Source: JACCQS01 sp963766765 (GTDB taxonomy: Bacteria; Actinomycetota; Actinomycetes; Mycobacteriales; Geodermatophilaceae). Taken from it: DNA of 64,000 bases. The position numbers were made by a program, and so were the translations under genes. Below the pieces are notes generated by a model, which was not told the origin of the DNA, made no database searches, and saw only the letters and a program-made list of their open reading frames with translations. This document shows, in pieces, positions 1 to 8,726 of this stretch (positions within the stretch are counted from its first letter, which is position 1; every line of letters begins with the position of its first letter). Where the stretch lies: NCBI GenBank assembly GCA_963766765.1, contig CAVYBR010000014.1, forward strand, positions 124,001 to 188,000, written 5' to 3'.

Positions 1-677
1 GCGACCTCGACGACGGGGGTGACTCCCTGGCGAGCGCACAGCGTCGCCACAGCTGCCTGGGATAGAGGACGCGGCAGTATCCGCCGCCCGCCGCGTCCGG
101 CGCTGAGCTCGGCAAGTGGCCCGGAGCCGTCGTAGGCCGGCCGCATGGAGATCACCAGGGCGAGGGGCAGGTCGGCGATGCGGCGGGAGAGGTAGACCAA
201 GAAGTGCAAGGACGCCAGATCCGCCCACTGCGCGTCGTCGACGGTGATCAGGAGTGGGCGTAGAGAGGAGAGATCAGCAGCCACCCACCACAGCGCGTGC
301 AGCGTCCGAGCGAGCGCGGCATCGCCCGCCGGAGCTTCAACAGGAGCGTCTCCCAGTGCCGTCAGGGCTGCGCCAGAAGGCCCGGCCAGGCGCTGAGCGC
401 GTACCTCGGGCCCATAGCGGGAGTTCGATCGGTCAATCAACTGCCGCACGACCGACCAAGCCATCGCGCTCTCGAGCTCGTCACCGGTGGCCTGGATCCG
501 ACCGAACCCGCGAGCCTTGGCCATGGCACGGGTGTCCTGGACCAGCCGCGTTTTCCCGATTCCGGCCGGGCCTTCGATGACGACCGCGCTGCCTCTTCCG
601 TCTGCGGCGGCGTCCAACGCCGAAACTATGTGCGCCAGCTCCAACTCACGCTCAAGCGCCCCCGTGATCGGATTCAT
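1..677 (-). CDS. AAA-ATPase (LuxR/MalT-like) transcriptional regulator, partial (3' end outside window)
   Basis: Reading the minus strand from the ATG at 677 gives an uninterrupted frame to the window edge (about 225 codons). It begins MNPITGALERE and carries a Walker A motif GPAGIGKT at about residue 36 and a Walker B-like LLITVDDAQWAD near residue 145. This layout is typical of the N-terminal AAA_16 ATPase of large LuxR-family (LAL) regulators, whose C-terminal helix-turn-helix would lie off the left edge. Its ATG overlaps the stop of the upstream hydrolase (ATGA), so the two are probably co-translated. The AAA part is seen directly; the LuxR assignment is inference. It could also be an adenylate-cyclase-type AAA regulator. 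Confidence 0.75.
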   Translation of the reverse strand, partial: MNPITGALERELELAHIVSALDAAADGRGSAVVIEGPAGIGKTRLVQDTRAMAKARGFGRIQATGDELESAMAWSVVRQLIDRSNSRYGPEVRAQRLAGPSGAALTALGDAPVEAPAGDAALARTLHALWWVAADLSSLRPLLITVDDAQWADLASLHFLVYLSRRIADLPLALVISMRPAYDGSGPLAELSAGRGGRRILPRPLSQAAVATLCARQGVTPVVEV

Positions 678-1366
678 CGGACGGCGCGGGCCAGACGATC
701 GGGATCGCGTAGCGGTGCGCCATGTCCGAACAACACCAACGCCGGTCGGAGGTCGGCCAGCCGGCGCATCGACGCGCGATTGAGTTCCGGATCAACGGTC
801 AACAGTTTCGGCGGTGGGCCGGTGCGGCGCAGGTTGAAGAAGACATCACCACATAGCAACACCCCGTCGGACTCTCGAAAGAGGGCGATGTGACCCGGTG
901 AATGACCCGGAACATCAAGCACGGTGAAGCCGGCCACCTCATCGCCCTCGCGTAGCCGGCGACTGACCTGATGTGCCGGCGGCATCTTCATCCGTGTCAT
1001 CAATTGCGGTACGAACCCTTTGGCCGCGACCGGACTGGCAGTCTCGATCGCGGGCGCGTCCTTCTCCCCGGTCCACAGCGGCAGATCCAGGGCCTCGCAC
1101 ACCGCGTGGCTGGATCCGAAGTGGTCGGGATGCCCGTGGGTCACGACGTGGGCCTCGACTTCGTGTCCCTTGAGTTGGCGCAGGATGCGCCGGCGGGCCA
1201 TTGGCGTACCCGCGTCGACGAGGACACCGTCGACCAGGTAGCTGTTGATTGCGTGTGGTGCGAATCCGCGCAGTTGGAAAACGTCCGGGGCAAGGTTCTC
1301 CACGAGGCGACAGTAGCGGTCGAGAGTCGTCGGGCCGCGGCAGTGACCTGCGCAATGTTGAGTCAT
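674..1366 (-). CDS. MBL-fold metallo-hydrolase
   Basis: A 230-residue protein of the metallo-beta-lactamase superfamily. The metal-binding motif THGHPDHFG is clear, followed by a second histidine in VPGHSPGHIAL, the aspartate in LLCGDVFF, and a final histidine in LFGHGAPL. These match the usual HxHxDH, H, D and H ligands of glyoxalase II-like or YflN-like hydrolases; the substrate is unknown. The frame opens five codons upstream of the ATG chosen; a GTG at 1303, just before ENLAPDVFQL, is another good candidate. It ends in an ATGA overlap with the AAA regulator downstream. Confidence 0.8.
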   Translation of the reverse strand: MTQHCAGHCRGPTTLDRYCRLVENLAPDVFQLRGFAPHAINSYLVDGVLVDAGTPMARRRILRQLKGHEVEAHVVTHGHPDHFGSSHAVCEALDLPLWTGEKDAPAIETASPVAAKGFVPQLMTRMKMPPAHQVSRRLREGDEVAGFTVLDVPGHSPGHIALFRESDGVLLCGDVFFNLRRTGPPPKLLTVDPELNRASMRRLADLRPALVLFGHGAPLRDPDRLARAVR

Positions 1367-1526
1367 TCCAAAGAAACCCAACTTTGCAACATGCCGTATC
1401 CGCGCTGGGTCCAGCGCGTTGATCTATCTGTTGGCCGGCCGCACGGGGGGCCGGTCGACCATGGCCGTCCTTGCCATGTGGATCAACGACGGGGTGCACC
1501 AGCCGCCGAATGACTTCGGCGATAGA

Positions 1527-1532
1527 TAGGCT
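1527..1532 (+). promoter_or_regulatory. candidate -10 box of nadD
   Basis: TAGGCT lies nine nucleotides before the nadD ATG, which would give a near-leaderless transcript. No convincing -35 is seen. The same TANNNT-then-start arrangement recurs across this window. Confidence 0.35.
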
Positions 1533-1541
1533 CGACTCGAC

Positions 1542-2150
1542 ATGGGTGAGGGTCGGCGGCTGGGCATCATGGGTGGCACGTTCGACCCCATCCATCACGG
1601 TCACCTCGTTGCGGCCAGCGAAGTGGCCGTCCTGTTCGGACTCGACGAGGTGCTCTTCGTACCGACCGGACAGCCCTGGCAAAAAGCCGAGGACGATGTC
1701 AGTCCCGCTGAAGACCGCTATCTCATGACGGTGATCGCGACGGCGTCCAACCCCCGCTTCTCGGTGAGCCGGGTGGACGTGGACCGAACCGGACCGACCT
1801 ACACTGTGGACACGCTGCGCGACCTGCGGCAGTTGCAACCTGACACGGAGCTGTTCTTCATCACCGGAGCGGACGCACTCGAGAAGATTCTCGAGTGGCG
1901 ACATGCCGAGGAGTTGTTCGCACTGGCGCATCTGGTGGGGGTCACCCGACCGGGGTACCGGCTCGAGGACAGCCATCTGCCCAAGGGCAGTGTCACCCTC
2001 GTTGACGTGCCGGCAATGGCGATCTCCTCGAGTGACTGTCGCGACCGGGTCAGCCGGGGCATGCCGATCTGGTACCTCGTGCCGGACGGCGTTGTGCAAT
2101 ACATCGAGAAGCGACACCTCTACAGCGACAACAGGAGAGTCCCCGGATGA
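1542..2150 (+). CDS. nadD: nicotinate-nucleotide adenylyltransferase NadD
   Basis: A 202-residue cytosolic enzyme that joins nicotinate mononucleotide to AMP from ATP, giving deamido-NAD in NAD synthesis. The nucleotidyltransferase signature GGTFDPIHHGHL (with the HxGH ATP-binding motif) is at residues 11-22, and the second signature, ISSSDCRDR, is near residue 165, replacing the more usual ISST/SxxR. Length is normal. It overlaps the next gene, rsfS, by four bases (ATGA). The nadD-rsfS-gpgP-octT order matches that of mycobacteria (Rv2421c to Rv2418c). Confidence 0.96.
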   Translation: MGEGRRLGIMGGTFDPIHHGHLVAASEVAVLFGLDEVLFVPTGQPWQKAEDDVSPAEDRYLMTVIATASNPRFSVSRVDVDRTGPTYTVDTLRDLRQLQPDTELFFITGADALEKILEWRHAEELFALAHLVGVTRPGYRLEDSHLPKGSVTLVDVPAMAISSSDCRDRVSRGMPIWYLVPDGVVQYIEKRHLYSDNRRVPG

Positions 2151-2527
2151 CCGCCTCGGACGTGGCCCGCTCGGTCGCGCTGCTGGCCGCCCAGGCTGCC
2201 GCGGACAAGCAGGCCCAGGACCTGGTCGTCGTGGACGTGAGCGACCGACTGGTGATCACAGACGTCTTCGTCATCGCCTCGGCCAGCAACGAACGGCAGG
2301 TGCAGGCCATAGTCGACGAGATCGAGGATCGGCTGCGCACCGACGCCGGGGTCAAGCCGGTACGCCGGGAGGGCGCCCGCGAGGGGCGCTGGGTTCTGCT
2401 CGACTACGGGGACGTGGTCGTCCACGTCCAACATGCGGAGGAGCGGGTCTACTACGCCCTCGAGCGGTTGTGGACCGATTGCCCGCTCATCCCGTTCACC
2501 GACGCAGCAGCACCCTCTGCCGGATGA
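2147..2527 (+). CDS. rsfS: ribosome silencing factor RsfS
   Basis: A 126-residue RsfS/Iojap protein. It binds ribosomal protein L14 and blocks joining of the 30S and 50S subunits when nutrients are scarce. The family core is visible: LVVVDVSDRLVITD, then ASASNERQVQAIVDEIE, EGAREGRWVLLDYGDVVVHV and the ERLWTDCP end. It starts inside the nadD stop codon (ATGA), consistent with translational coupling, and its end is followed at 45 bases by gpgP. Confidence 0.95.
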   Translation: MTASDVARSVALLAAQAAADKQAQDLVVVDVSDRLVITDVFVIASASNERQVQAIVDEIEDRLRTDAGVKPVRREGAREGRWVLLDYGDVVVHVQHAEERVYYALERLWTDCPLIPFTDAAAPSAG

Positions 2528-2572
2528 GGCGCGGTTGCTGAGCGCCAGCTCGTTGACCACAACGTTGTTGTC

Positions 2573-3316
2573 GTGTCAGACCCGGTGATCGGCGGGCCGG
2601 AGCAGCTCGGCGTCAAGCGAGTCGTGGTCTGGCGACACGGTCGAACGACGTGGAACGCCGACGGTCGCTATCAGGGTCAGGCCGACCCGCCGCTGGATGA
2701 GATCGGCCGGGACCAGTGCCGACGGGCGGCCAGAGTGCTTGCCGCTGATCCTCCGGATCTGATCCTCGCCAGTGATCTGCTCCGGGCGACCGCCACCGCC
2801 GACGCACTTGCCGACATCACCGGCACACCGGTCAAGGTCGATCCGCGTCTGCGCGAGATCGACGTGGGCAGTTGGCAGGGATTGACTCGGACCGAGGTGG
2901 CGGCGAGACACCCGGAGCAGCACGCCGCCTGGTTGGCCGGCCAGCCGCTGCTCGATCGCGGCGGCGAGTCCAAGGCTCAACTCGACGCCCGCGTCCTTGC
3001 CGCTTTGCGTGAGATCGACGTCGGCTACGTCTTACTCGTCACGCACGGTGGTACGTCGAGGTCGATCATCGACGCCCTGCTCCACCTGCCGGAGTCCTCG
3101 AGGCGATGGCTGGCGCCCTTGGGCAACGGTCACTGGACCGATCTGCGCAGAGATCAACGCGGCTGGCGCTTGTTCGCACATAACCTCGGGGCGGGTGCCG
3201 ACATCGCGCCGCCAGGCTCCGCGGGCCGCGTCGAGGACAGCGGCGATGCCGATGCAGTCGACGACGGTGGCCGGCACGGCGGTGGCGCGAACGATGACAC
3301 CGGTGCTCGAGCCTGA
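2573..3316 (+). CDS. gpgP: histidine phosphatase, probable glucosyl-3-phosphoglycerate phosphatase
   Basis: A 247-residue histidine-phosphatase superfamily protein. The phospho-accepting histidine is in WRHGRTTWN near residue 24, the acid/base region in LREIDVGSWQGL, and the second histidine in LLVTHGGTSRS. The superfamily also covers cofactor-dependent phosphoglycerate mutases, and sequence alone does not settle the substrate. The position directly between rsfS and the octT-like gene matches mycobacterial Rv2419c (GpgP), which dephosphorylates glucosyl-3-phosphoglycerate. The last 40 residues are low-complexity and overlap octT by 23 bases. Start is a GTG. Confidence 0.8.
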   Translation: MSDPVIGGPEQLGVKRVVVWRHGRTTWNADGRYQGQADPPLDEIGRDQCRRAARVLAADPPDLILASDLLRATATADALADITGTPVKVDPRLREIDVGSWQGLTRTEVAARHPEQHAAWLAGQPLLDRGGESKAQLDARVLAALREIDVGYVLLVTHGGTSRSIIDALLHLPESSRRWLAPLGNGHWTDLRRDQRGWRLFAHNLGAGADIAPPGSAGRVEDSGDADAVDDGGRHGGGANDDTGARA

Positions 3317-4067
3317 CAGCGCAGGATCGGCACGACCCCGCATCCTGTTTCTCGCTGACTCCCTGGCCTATCACGGACCGACCCGGCCCGAGTTGCTGAG
3401 CGAACCACGGCTGTTCCCCAACGTCACCGCCCGCGCTCTCGGTGCCGAGGCAGATGTCGTGGCCCAAGTGGGCTGGACCGCTCGACATGCCTGGCGGGCG
3501 CTCACCCGTGACCCGCGGGTCTACTCGTTGCTGGTCCCAACGGCGGACGCTGTGGTGCTCGCCGTCGGCGGCATGGACTATCTCCCCACCGCCTTGCCCA
3601 CCCACCTCCGAGAGGGCATCGGTTATCTGCGCCCGCGGCTGGTTCGGCGGGGGATTCGTCGCGCCTATCTCGGCGTACAGCCTCGGCTGGCCCGCTGGAC
3701 GCAGGGTCGAATCAGGGCCATGCCGCAGGCGCTCACCGACCGCTATCTGACCAACTGCGTCACCGCATTGCGCACGGTACGACCGGGGGTGCCCATCGTC
3801 GGGATCCTCCCGCCGCCGCACCGCGCGGCGGCGTTTGGCCACGAAACCCGGGGCCACGCACGAGCCTGCGCCGCCGCGCAGGCGTGGGGGAGAGCACTCG
3901 ACGTACCGATGGCTGACGTTGCCGCAGTCGTCGCGCCGCATGTCACCGCAGGTCGCACGAACCCCGACGGCATGCACTTCGGGTGGGAGTCCCATCGCGA
4001 CGTCGGACGTGAACTGGCCCGGGTACTGGCATCCTGCCCCGGGTGGCCGCCACAGCGGGACGCCTAG
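3294..4067 (+). CDS. octT: SGNH/GDSL-type hydrolase, probable diglucosylglycerate octanoyltransferase OctT
   Basis: A 257-residue SGNH-hydrolase-fold protein. The nucleophile block I is LADSLAYHGP near residue 22, and the C-terminal block with the catalytic Asp/His pair is DGMHFGWESH. The gene starts inside gpgP, which gives a tight pair. The mycobacterial gene at this position, Rv2418c, is OctT, which octanoylates diglucosylglycerate on the way to methylglucose lipopolysaccharides. Function is inferred from fold plus position; I cannot exclude another acyl-ester hydrolase. The frame runs open far upstream, but the ATG at 3294 is where family-like sequence begins. Confidence 0.72.
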   Translation: MTPVLEPDSAGSARPRILFLADSLAYHGPTRPELLSEPRLFPNVTARALGAEADVVAQVGWTARHAWRALTRDPRVYSLLVPTADAVVLAVGGMDYLPTALPTHLREGIGYLRPRLVRRGIRRAYLGVQPRLARWTQGRIRAMPQALTDRYLTNCVTALRTVRPGVPIVGILPPPHRAAAFGHETRGHARACAAAQAWGRALDVPMADVAAVVAPHVTAGRTNPDGMHFGWESHRDVGRELARVLASCPGWPPQRDA

Positions 4068-4137
4068 TCGAGCCGGAGCGCGAGCAGCCGGCCGCGGAGA
4101 GCGACCCGCGGAGCCTGATCCTTGCCTGACGGCGCAC

Positions 4138-4143
4138 TAGATT
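4138..4143 (+). promoter_or_regulatory. candidate -10 box of degV-family gene (leaderless)
   Basis: TAGATT ends six nucleotides before the GTG start, leaving no room for a Shine-Dalgarno site. This predicts a leaderless mRNA. Confidence 0.45.
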
Positions 4144-4149
4144 GCTGGC

Positions 4150-5016
4150 GTGGGCGCGGCGGGTGGCATTTCGGTTGTCACGGACTCGACCGCCTACCTC
4201 CCGGAGGGTCTCGCCGACGAGTTGGGCATCAGCGTCGTCCCGCTGTACGTGATCATGGGCGGCGACTCAGGCGAAGAGGGCATCGACGTCACCTCCGATC
4301 AGCTCGCAGAAGCCCTGAGCGACAGCCATCAACAGGTGTCCACGTCTCGGCCGACACCGAGTTCGTTCGCCGCGACCTACCGGCAATGCCTGGACGCTGG
4401 AGCTGCTGGTGTGGTCTCCATCCACCTGTCCCGGGAACTGTCCGGAACCTGGGATGCCGCGCGGCTGGCTGCCGAAGACGTGGGACCGGACGTGGTCAAG
4501 GTCATCGACTCGCGGTCCACGGGCATGGGGCTGGGCTTCGCCGTGCTCGCCGCCGCAGAGCGGGCAAGAGCCGGGGCCACCCTCGACGAGGTCTTCCAGA
4601 CCGGCGTGGACACCGCGGCGCAGACGCACACCCTCTTCTATGTCGATACGTTGGAATTCCTGCGTCGCGGCGGTCGGATCGGGGCTGCGGCCGCGCTCCT
4701 GGGGACCGCCCTCGCGGTCAAGCCGCTGTTGCACGTCATCGACGGCAAGATCGTCGCCCTCGAGCGGGTTCGGACCGCCAGCAAGGCGATCGCCCGACTG
4801 GCTGATGTCGCCGTGGAACGGGCCGGCAAAGGACTCGTCGACGTCGCTGTGCAGCACCTGGCCGCCGCGGAACGCGCCGAGCGAGTTGCCGCAGCCCTTC
4901 GCGATCGGATTCCCCGGCTGCGCCGGATGTATATCAACCAGGTCGGCGCGGTCGTCGGCGCCCACGTCGGTCCCGGTCTGATCGGGGTGGTGATCGCTCC
5001 GGCGCCGGAGTCGTGA
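4150..5016 (+). CDS. DegV family fatty-acid-binding protein
   Basis: A 288-residue DegV protein (mycobacterial position Rv2417c). DegV proteins (FakB in firmicutes) bind a fatty acid in a cleft between two domains and can present it to an acyl kinase. Family landmarks are VVTDSTAYLP near residue 8, TSRPTPSSF near residue 62, the VKVIDSRSTGMGLGF stretch and FLRRGGRIGAAAALLG. No fatty-acid kinase gene is nearby, so the physiological partner is unknown. The GTG start sits six bases after a TAGATT box, which fits a leaderless transcript. Confidence 0.9.
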   Translation: MGAAGGISVVTDSTAYLPEGLADELGISVVPLYVIMGGDSGEEGIDVTSDQLAEALSDSHQQVSTSRPTPSSFAATYRQCLDAGAAGVVSIHLSRELSGTWDAARLAAEDVGPDVVKVIDSRSTGMGLGFAVLAAAERARAGATLDEVFQTGVDTAAQTHTLFYVDTLEFLRRGGRIGAAAALLGTALAVKPLLHVIDGKIVALERVRTASKAIARLADVAVERAGKGLVDVAVQHLAAAERAERVAAALRDRIPRLRRMYINQVGAVVGAHVGPGLIGVVIAPAPES

Positions 5017-5102
5017 CCGGCCTTGTCCGCGCACGCCGTCCACAGGGCCCGGCGGCCGTCCACAGACTCGTCCGCGGGTGCTCGAGAGCCAAAGCGGCTG
5101 CC

Positions 5103-5108
5103 TACCGT
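5103..5108 (+). promoter_or_regulatory. candidate -10 box of comEA (leaderless)
   Basis: TACCGT is followed by seven nucleotides and then the ATG at 5116. Together with the start of recognisable protein there, it favours this ATG over the TTG 93 bases upstream. Confidence 0.35.
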
Positions 5109-5115
5109 GGCGCGC

Positions 5116-5979
5116 ATGCTTGGTCTGGTACGAACGTCCGGGGGCAGCGACACCGAGGACCTCGTCGGTGCGCGCCTCCGGTCGATCCTCGCGGCGGCAA
5201 ATCCGCGCCCGGGTTGGGTTCCGGAACGGCTCGCCGATCCCAGCGGAAGGACCGATGACCTGCGGCCGGAGGAGCCGGCGCTCGGATCGGCCGACGAGCC
5301 CGCCGCCGTGCCGGTGCCGGAGTCCGACCGTGCGGGACGGCGAGTGCGGTGGGAGCCGAACCGGCCGGGAGCCCTGGCGATGTGCCTTGTGGCAGTCCTT
5401 GCTGCTGCGCTCGCCGCCGCGGTGACCTGGTGGTCTCGGCCAACGCCGTTGGTCCCCGATCAGCAACTGTCCAGCGCATCTGCCGCCGCTGGGGCCGACT
5501 CGGTCGGCGCCAACTCAGCCGAACCGCTGCCGACCCAGTCCGATCCCTCAGCTGAGGCGGCGGACCAGCTGGTGATCTCAGTGATCGGTCAGGTGCGCCA
5601 GCCCGGGCTCGTCACAGTCGCCGACGGCGCGCGGGTCGCCGACGCGATCAATGCCGCAGGTGGGGCGCTACCGGAGGCAGATCTCAGCACAGTCAATCTG
5701 GCTCGGCTCGTGGTGGACGGTGAACAGATTGCGGTGGGAGTTCCCGGGTCATCGCAGCCCGGTGGCGGTGACCCGACGTCATCCGACGGGTTGGTGAATC
5801 TCAATACCGCGTCGGCAGCTGAGCTGGAGGCTCTGCCCGGAATCGGGCCGGTGCTCGCTCAGCGGATCATCGACTTCCGCGAGGACAACGGCGGATTCTC
5901 CGCCGTGGAGCAGTTGCGCGAAGTCAGCGGGATCGGGCCGGCGGTGTACGACGAGATCGTCGAGTTGGTGACCGTCTGA
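5116..5979 (+). CDS. comEA: ComEA-like DNA-binding competence protein
   Basis: A 287-residue membrane-anchored protein. It has a charged cytosolic N-terminus, one membrane segment (about residues 87-112, ALAMCLVAVLAAALAAAVTW), an acidic and Ser/Ala-rich linker, a SLBB-type domain (VIGQVRQPGLV onward, about residues 160-210), and a C-terminal double helix-hairpin-helix DNA-binding domain beginning LVNLNTASAAELEALPGIGP and ending SGIGPAVYDEIVELV. ComEA binds incoming double-stranded DNA outside the membrane and hands it to ComEC, encoded next. In actinomycetes these genes are conserved although natural competence is rarely shown. Confidence 0.92.
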   Translation: MLGLVRTSGGSDTEDLVGARLRSILAAANPRPGWVPERLADPSGRTDDLRPEEPALGSADEPAAVPVPESDRAGRRVRWEPNRPGALAMCLVAVLAAALAAAVTWWSRPTPLVPDQQLSSASAAAGADSVGANSAEPLPTQSDPSAEAADQLVISVIGQVRQPGLVTVADGARVADAINAAGGALPEADLSTVNLARLVVDGEQIAVGVPGSSQPGGGDPTSSDGLVNLNTASAAELEALPGIGPVLAQRIIDFREDNGGFSAVEQLREVSGIGPAVYDEIVELVTV

Positions 5980-6089
5980 AGACGGCTCCGCCGGCATCGG
6001 TTCGCCCGACAGTTGCACCGCGCTGGGACGTTCGACTCGTCCCGGCTGCGGCAGTCGGCTGGCTGATCGCCTGGGCCGCACCGCTGCTG

Positions 6090-8726
6090 TTGGCCGGCAT
6101 GCTTGCCGGGCTGGCGGCTTTCGCGCTGCTGCTCGGGATCGCCGCACTGACGTTTGGTCGACGAGAGAGCTTGGGCGCCCGGCGTCGGGGGGCGAGCGCC
6201 ATAACCATGGCCTGTGCCGGGTTGGCTCTCGTCGCCGGCACGTCCGCGGCGCACATCTATGCGCGGGATGAGTCACCGCTGCGCACCCTGGCGGCCACGG
6301 CACAGGATGTCCGACTTCACCTGCAGGTGACCGAGCCGGTCCGCCTCCTTTCTCCCGGCGCTGGAGGTTCTCGGATTCTCGTGGCCGCCGGTGTTCTGGC
6401 GGCAGAGTGCGACCGGCCGTGTGGCGAATCAACGGTCAACGCCTGGGCACTGAGCGCCGACATCCTGGTCTTCGCCCCGGCGCAGGGTTGGATCGACCTC
6501 GTCCCCGGGTCGACCGTGACGGCCACGGTGGAACTCGCTCCGGCGGGGCCGGGGGAGATGCTCGTTGCGACTGCCTTTGCGCGCGGCCCACCGCGGGACC
6601 CGCAGCGCCCGGTCGGGATCTTGGACTCCACGGCAGCTGGGGTTCGCGACGGTCTGCGGGTGCGAGCGGGCCGGGTCTTGCCTCCCGACGAAGCCGGCCT
6701 GCTCCGTGGCATCGTGCTCGGTGACACCGCGGGCATGGACCCAATCCTGTTGGAACAGTTCAGGGTCAGCGGGCTGGCTCACCTCACCGCGGTTTCGGGT
6801 ACGAACTGCGCGATCGTCATCGGTGCGGTCCTGTGGCCGCTTCGCGGAAGCCGTCTGCGTGGACGCACGCGCGCCGGCATCGCAGGAGTGGGGCTGGCCG
6901 GGTTCGTCGTCCTCGTCGGACCGCAACCCAGCGTGCTGCGCGCCGCAGTGATGGGGGCGGTCACGCTGCTGGCGCTCGCTGCCGGGCGGACGAGGCAGGC
7001 CGCACCGGCGCTCGCCGCGACAGTGCTATTCCTCCTCGCTATTGACCCAGGACTCGCGCGAGATCTCGGCTTTGCGCTATCCGTTGCCGCCACGACCGGC
7101 ATCGTCGTCGTCGGCGGTCGCTGGTCCGAGCAGCTGAGGGCACGTGGCTGGCCGGAGCCGGTCGCATCGGCGGCGGCGGTCTGCGCTGCTGCGGGGTTGT
7201 TCACAGCGCCGCTGCTCGTGTTGATCGTGGCCCGGGTCAGTCTCATCTCGTTGCCGGCCAACCTCGTGGTCGCGCCAGTCGTCGCGATCGTGACTGTGCT
7301 CGGCTTGGCGGCTGCACTGCTAGCCCCGGTGTGCTCGTGGCCGAGTGAGGTTCTGCTTCGCCTCGTCGACTGGCCGCTGCGCTGGATGGTCTGGATCAGT
7401 GAGCGCGCCGCGCGGACGCCGGGCGCTGTGCTGCCGTGGCTCAGCGGGATTCTCGGCGCGCTGGCCCTGGCGGCTGCGATCGTCGTGCTGGCACTACTGC
7501 TGCGTCGCAGGCAGCTTCGCTGGCTGCTGGCCGCCGCGTGCGTCGGCCTTCTGGTCAGTGGCATCTCGGTGCGGGCGATCGCCCCGAGCTGGCCGCCGCC
7601 CGGCTGGTTGTTCGTGGCCTGCGACGTGGGGCAAGGCGATGCGCTCGTCGTCACTCTCGGGGCCGGTCGCGCGCTCGTGGTCGATGCCGGGCCGGATCCC
7701 GTGCTCGTCGACGCGTGCCTTCGCCGCCTCGACATCCACGACGTGCCGATGCTGGTGCTCTCGCACCTTCACGCTGATCACATCGAGGGCATGGCCGGCG
7801 TGTTGCACGGACGAACCGTGGGATCGATTGCTACGGCCGCGGACCCACCACCATCAGATGTCTACGACCGGCTGCGCGCGACCGCCAGAGATGCCGGTGT
7901 GGCAGTCGTCTCCCTCGCCGCGGGAGAGACCCGGCTCATCGGGCCGGCGATGATCGAGGTGCTCGCGCCGGTGGCCCGCTACGTGGGGACCCGTTCTGAT
8001 CCCAACAACTCCTCGCTCGTCGCGCGGATCACCGTGGATCAGGTCTCCCTGCTGGCCACGGGCGACGTCGAGGTCGAGGCGCAAGGTGACCTGGAGCGTC
8101 GCCGCGCTGACGTCAGCGCGGACATTCTGAAGGTCCCGCACCATGGCAGCGCCTATCAGGAGCCCGCCTTCCTGACCGCGACGCATGCCCGGGTTGCGGT
8201 GATCTCTGTCGGTGCGGGCAACGACTACGGGCATCCCGACGGGGTGTTGGTTGACCGACTGTCTGCGGCCGGCATGAGCGTGCACCGCACCGATCAGGAC
8301 GGTGACATCTCCATCGCCCATGTTGCGGGCTCGGTGACGGTGCTCGGTCGCGGAGACCCAGTCCGGGCGCGGATCGACGCCTTGCCGGGACTCGCTGTTG
8401 CGGGTCTGCCCGGAGTTGGCCAGCGCCGACGTGGTCGGATCGACCGGCTCACCTGTCGCCCAGACTTCGGACGCGGGCAGTGGCAGACGCAAGGGCGTCG
8501 ACGAGATCCCGCCGCAAGGCGGCGATCAGGTCAGCAGCCGAGAGCTCGCCGGCGAGTTGATAGGTCTGCCCGGCCCAGAGGTTCACGACGTCCCCATCCT
8601 CGACGGCCCGGCCGGCAGCGCGCAGCGGCGCGGTCGCGTAATGGATCTCCGGGTACGCGATCGGCGCGGTCGCGGAATGCTCCAGCAGGAACCGATTCTC
8701 GATCCCGCGAGCCGATCGTCCGGTGA
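6090..8726 (+). CDS. comEC: ComEC/Rec2 DNA-uptake channel with MBL-fold domain
   Basis: At least 878 residues. The Competence domain with about ten membrane helices carries the landmark HLTAVSGTNCAI near residue 230. It is followed by a metallo-beta-lactamase domain (VGQGDALVV, then LSHLHADHIEGM, VPHHGSAYQEP). It forms the inner-membrane channel for single-stranded DNA. The first canonical start is the TTG at 6090, but the same frame upstream already encodes a typical ComEC N-terminus (WDVRLVPAAAVGWLIAW). The only start-like codon there is a CTG at 5976 that overlaps the comEA stop. The last ~90 codons are Arg-rich and antisense to the next gene, so the true C-terminus may be near 8380. Confidence 0.88.
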   Translation: MAGMLAGLAAFALLLGIAALTFGRRESLGARRRGASAITMACAGLALVAGTSAAHIYARDESPLRTLAATAQDVRLHLQVTEPVRLLSPGAGGSRILVAAGVLAAECDRPCGESTVNAWALSADILVFAPAQGWIDLVPGSTVTATVELAPAGPGEMLVATAFARGPPRDPQRPVGILDSTAAGVRDGLRVRAGRVLPPDEAGLLRGIVLGDTAGMDPILLEQFRVSGLAHLTAVSGTNCAIVIGAVLWPLRGSRLRGRTRAGIAGVGLAGFVVLVGPQPSVLRAAVMGAVTLLALAAGRTRQAAPALAATVLFLLAIDPGLARDLGFALSVAATTGIVVVGGRWSEQLRARGWPEPVASAAAVCAAAGLFTAPLLVLIVARVSLISLPANLVVAPVVAIVTVLGLAAALLAPVCSWPSEVLLRLVDWPLRWMVWISERAARTPGAVLPWLSGILGALALAAAIVVLALLLRRRQLRWLLAAACVGLLVSGISVRAIAPSWPPPGWLFVACDVGQGDALVVTLGAGRALVVDAGPDPVLVDACLRRLDIHDVPMLVLSHLHADHIEGMAGVLHGRTVGSIATAADPPPSDVYDRLRATARDAGVAVVSLAAGETRLIGPAMIEVLAPVARYVGTRSDPNNSSLVARITVDQVSLLATGDVEVEAQGDLERRRADVSADILKVPHHGSAYQEPAFLTATHARVAVISVGAGNDYGHPDGVLVDRLSAAGMSVHRTDQDGDISIAHVAGSVTVLGRGDPVRARIDALPGLAVAGLPGVGQRRRGRIDRLTCRPDFGRGQWQTQGRRRDPAARRRSGQQPRARRRVDRSARPRGSRRPHPRRPGRQRAAARSRNGSPGTRSARSRNAPAGTDSRSREPIVR

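Noticed and set aside
4267..5466. A 399-codon antisense frame over degV and comEA
   Set aside because: Shadow of real genes; no recognisable domain.
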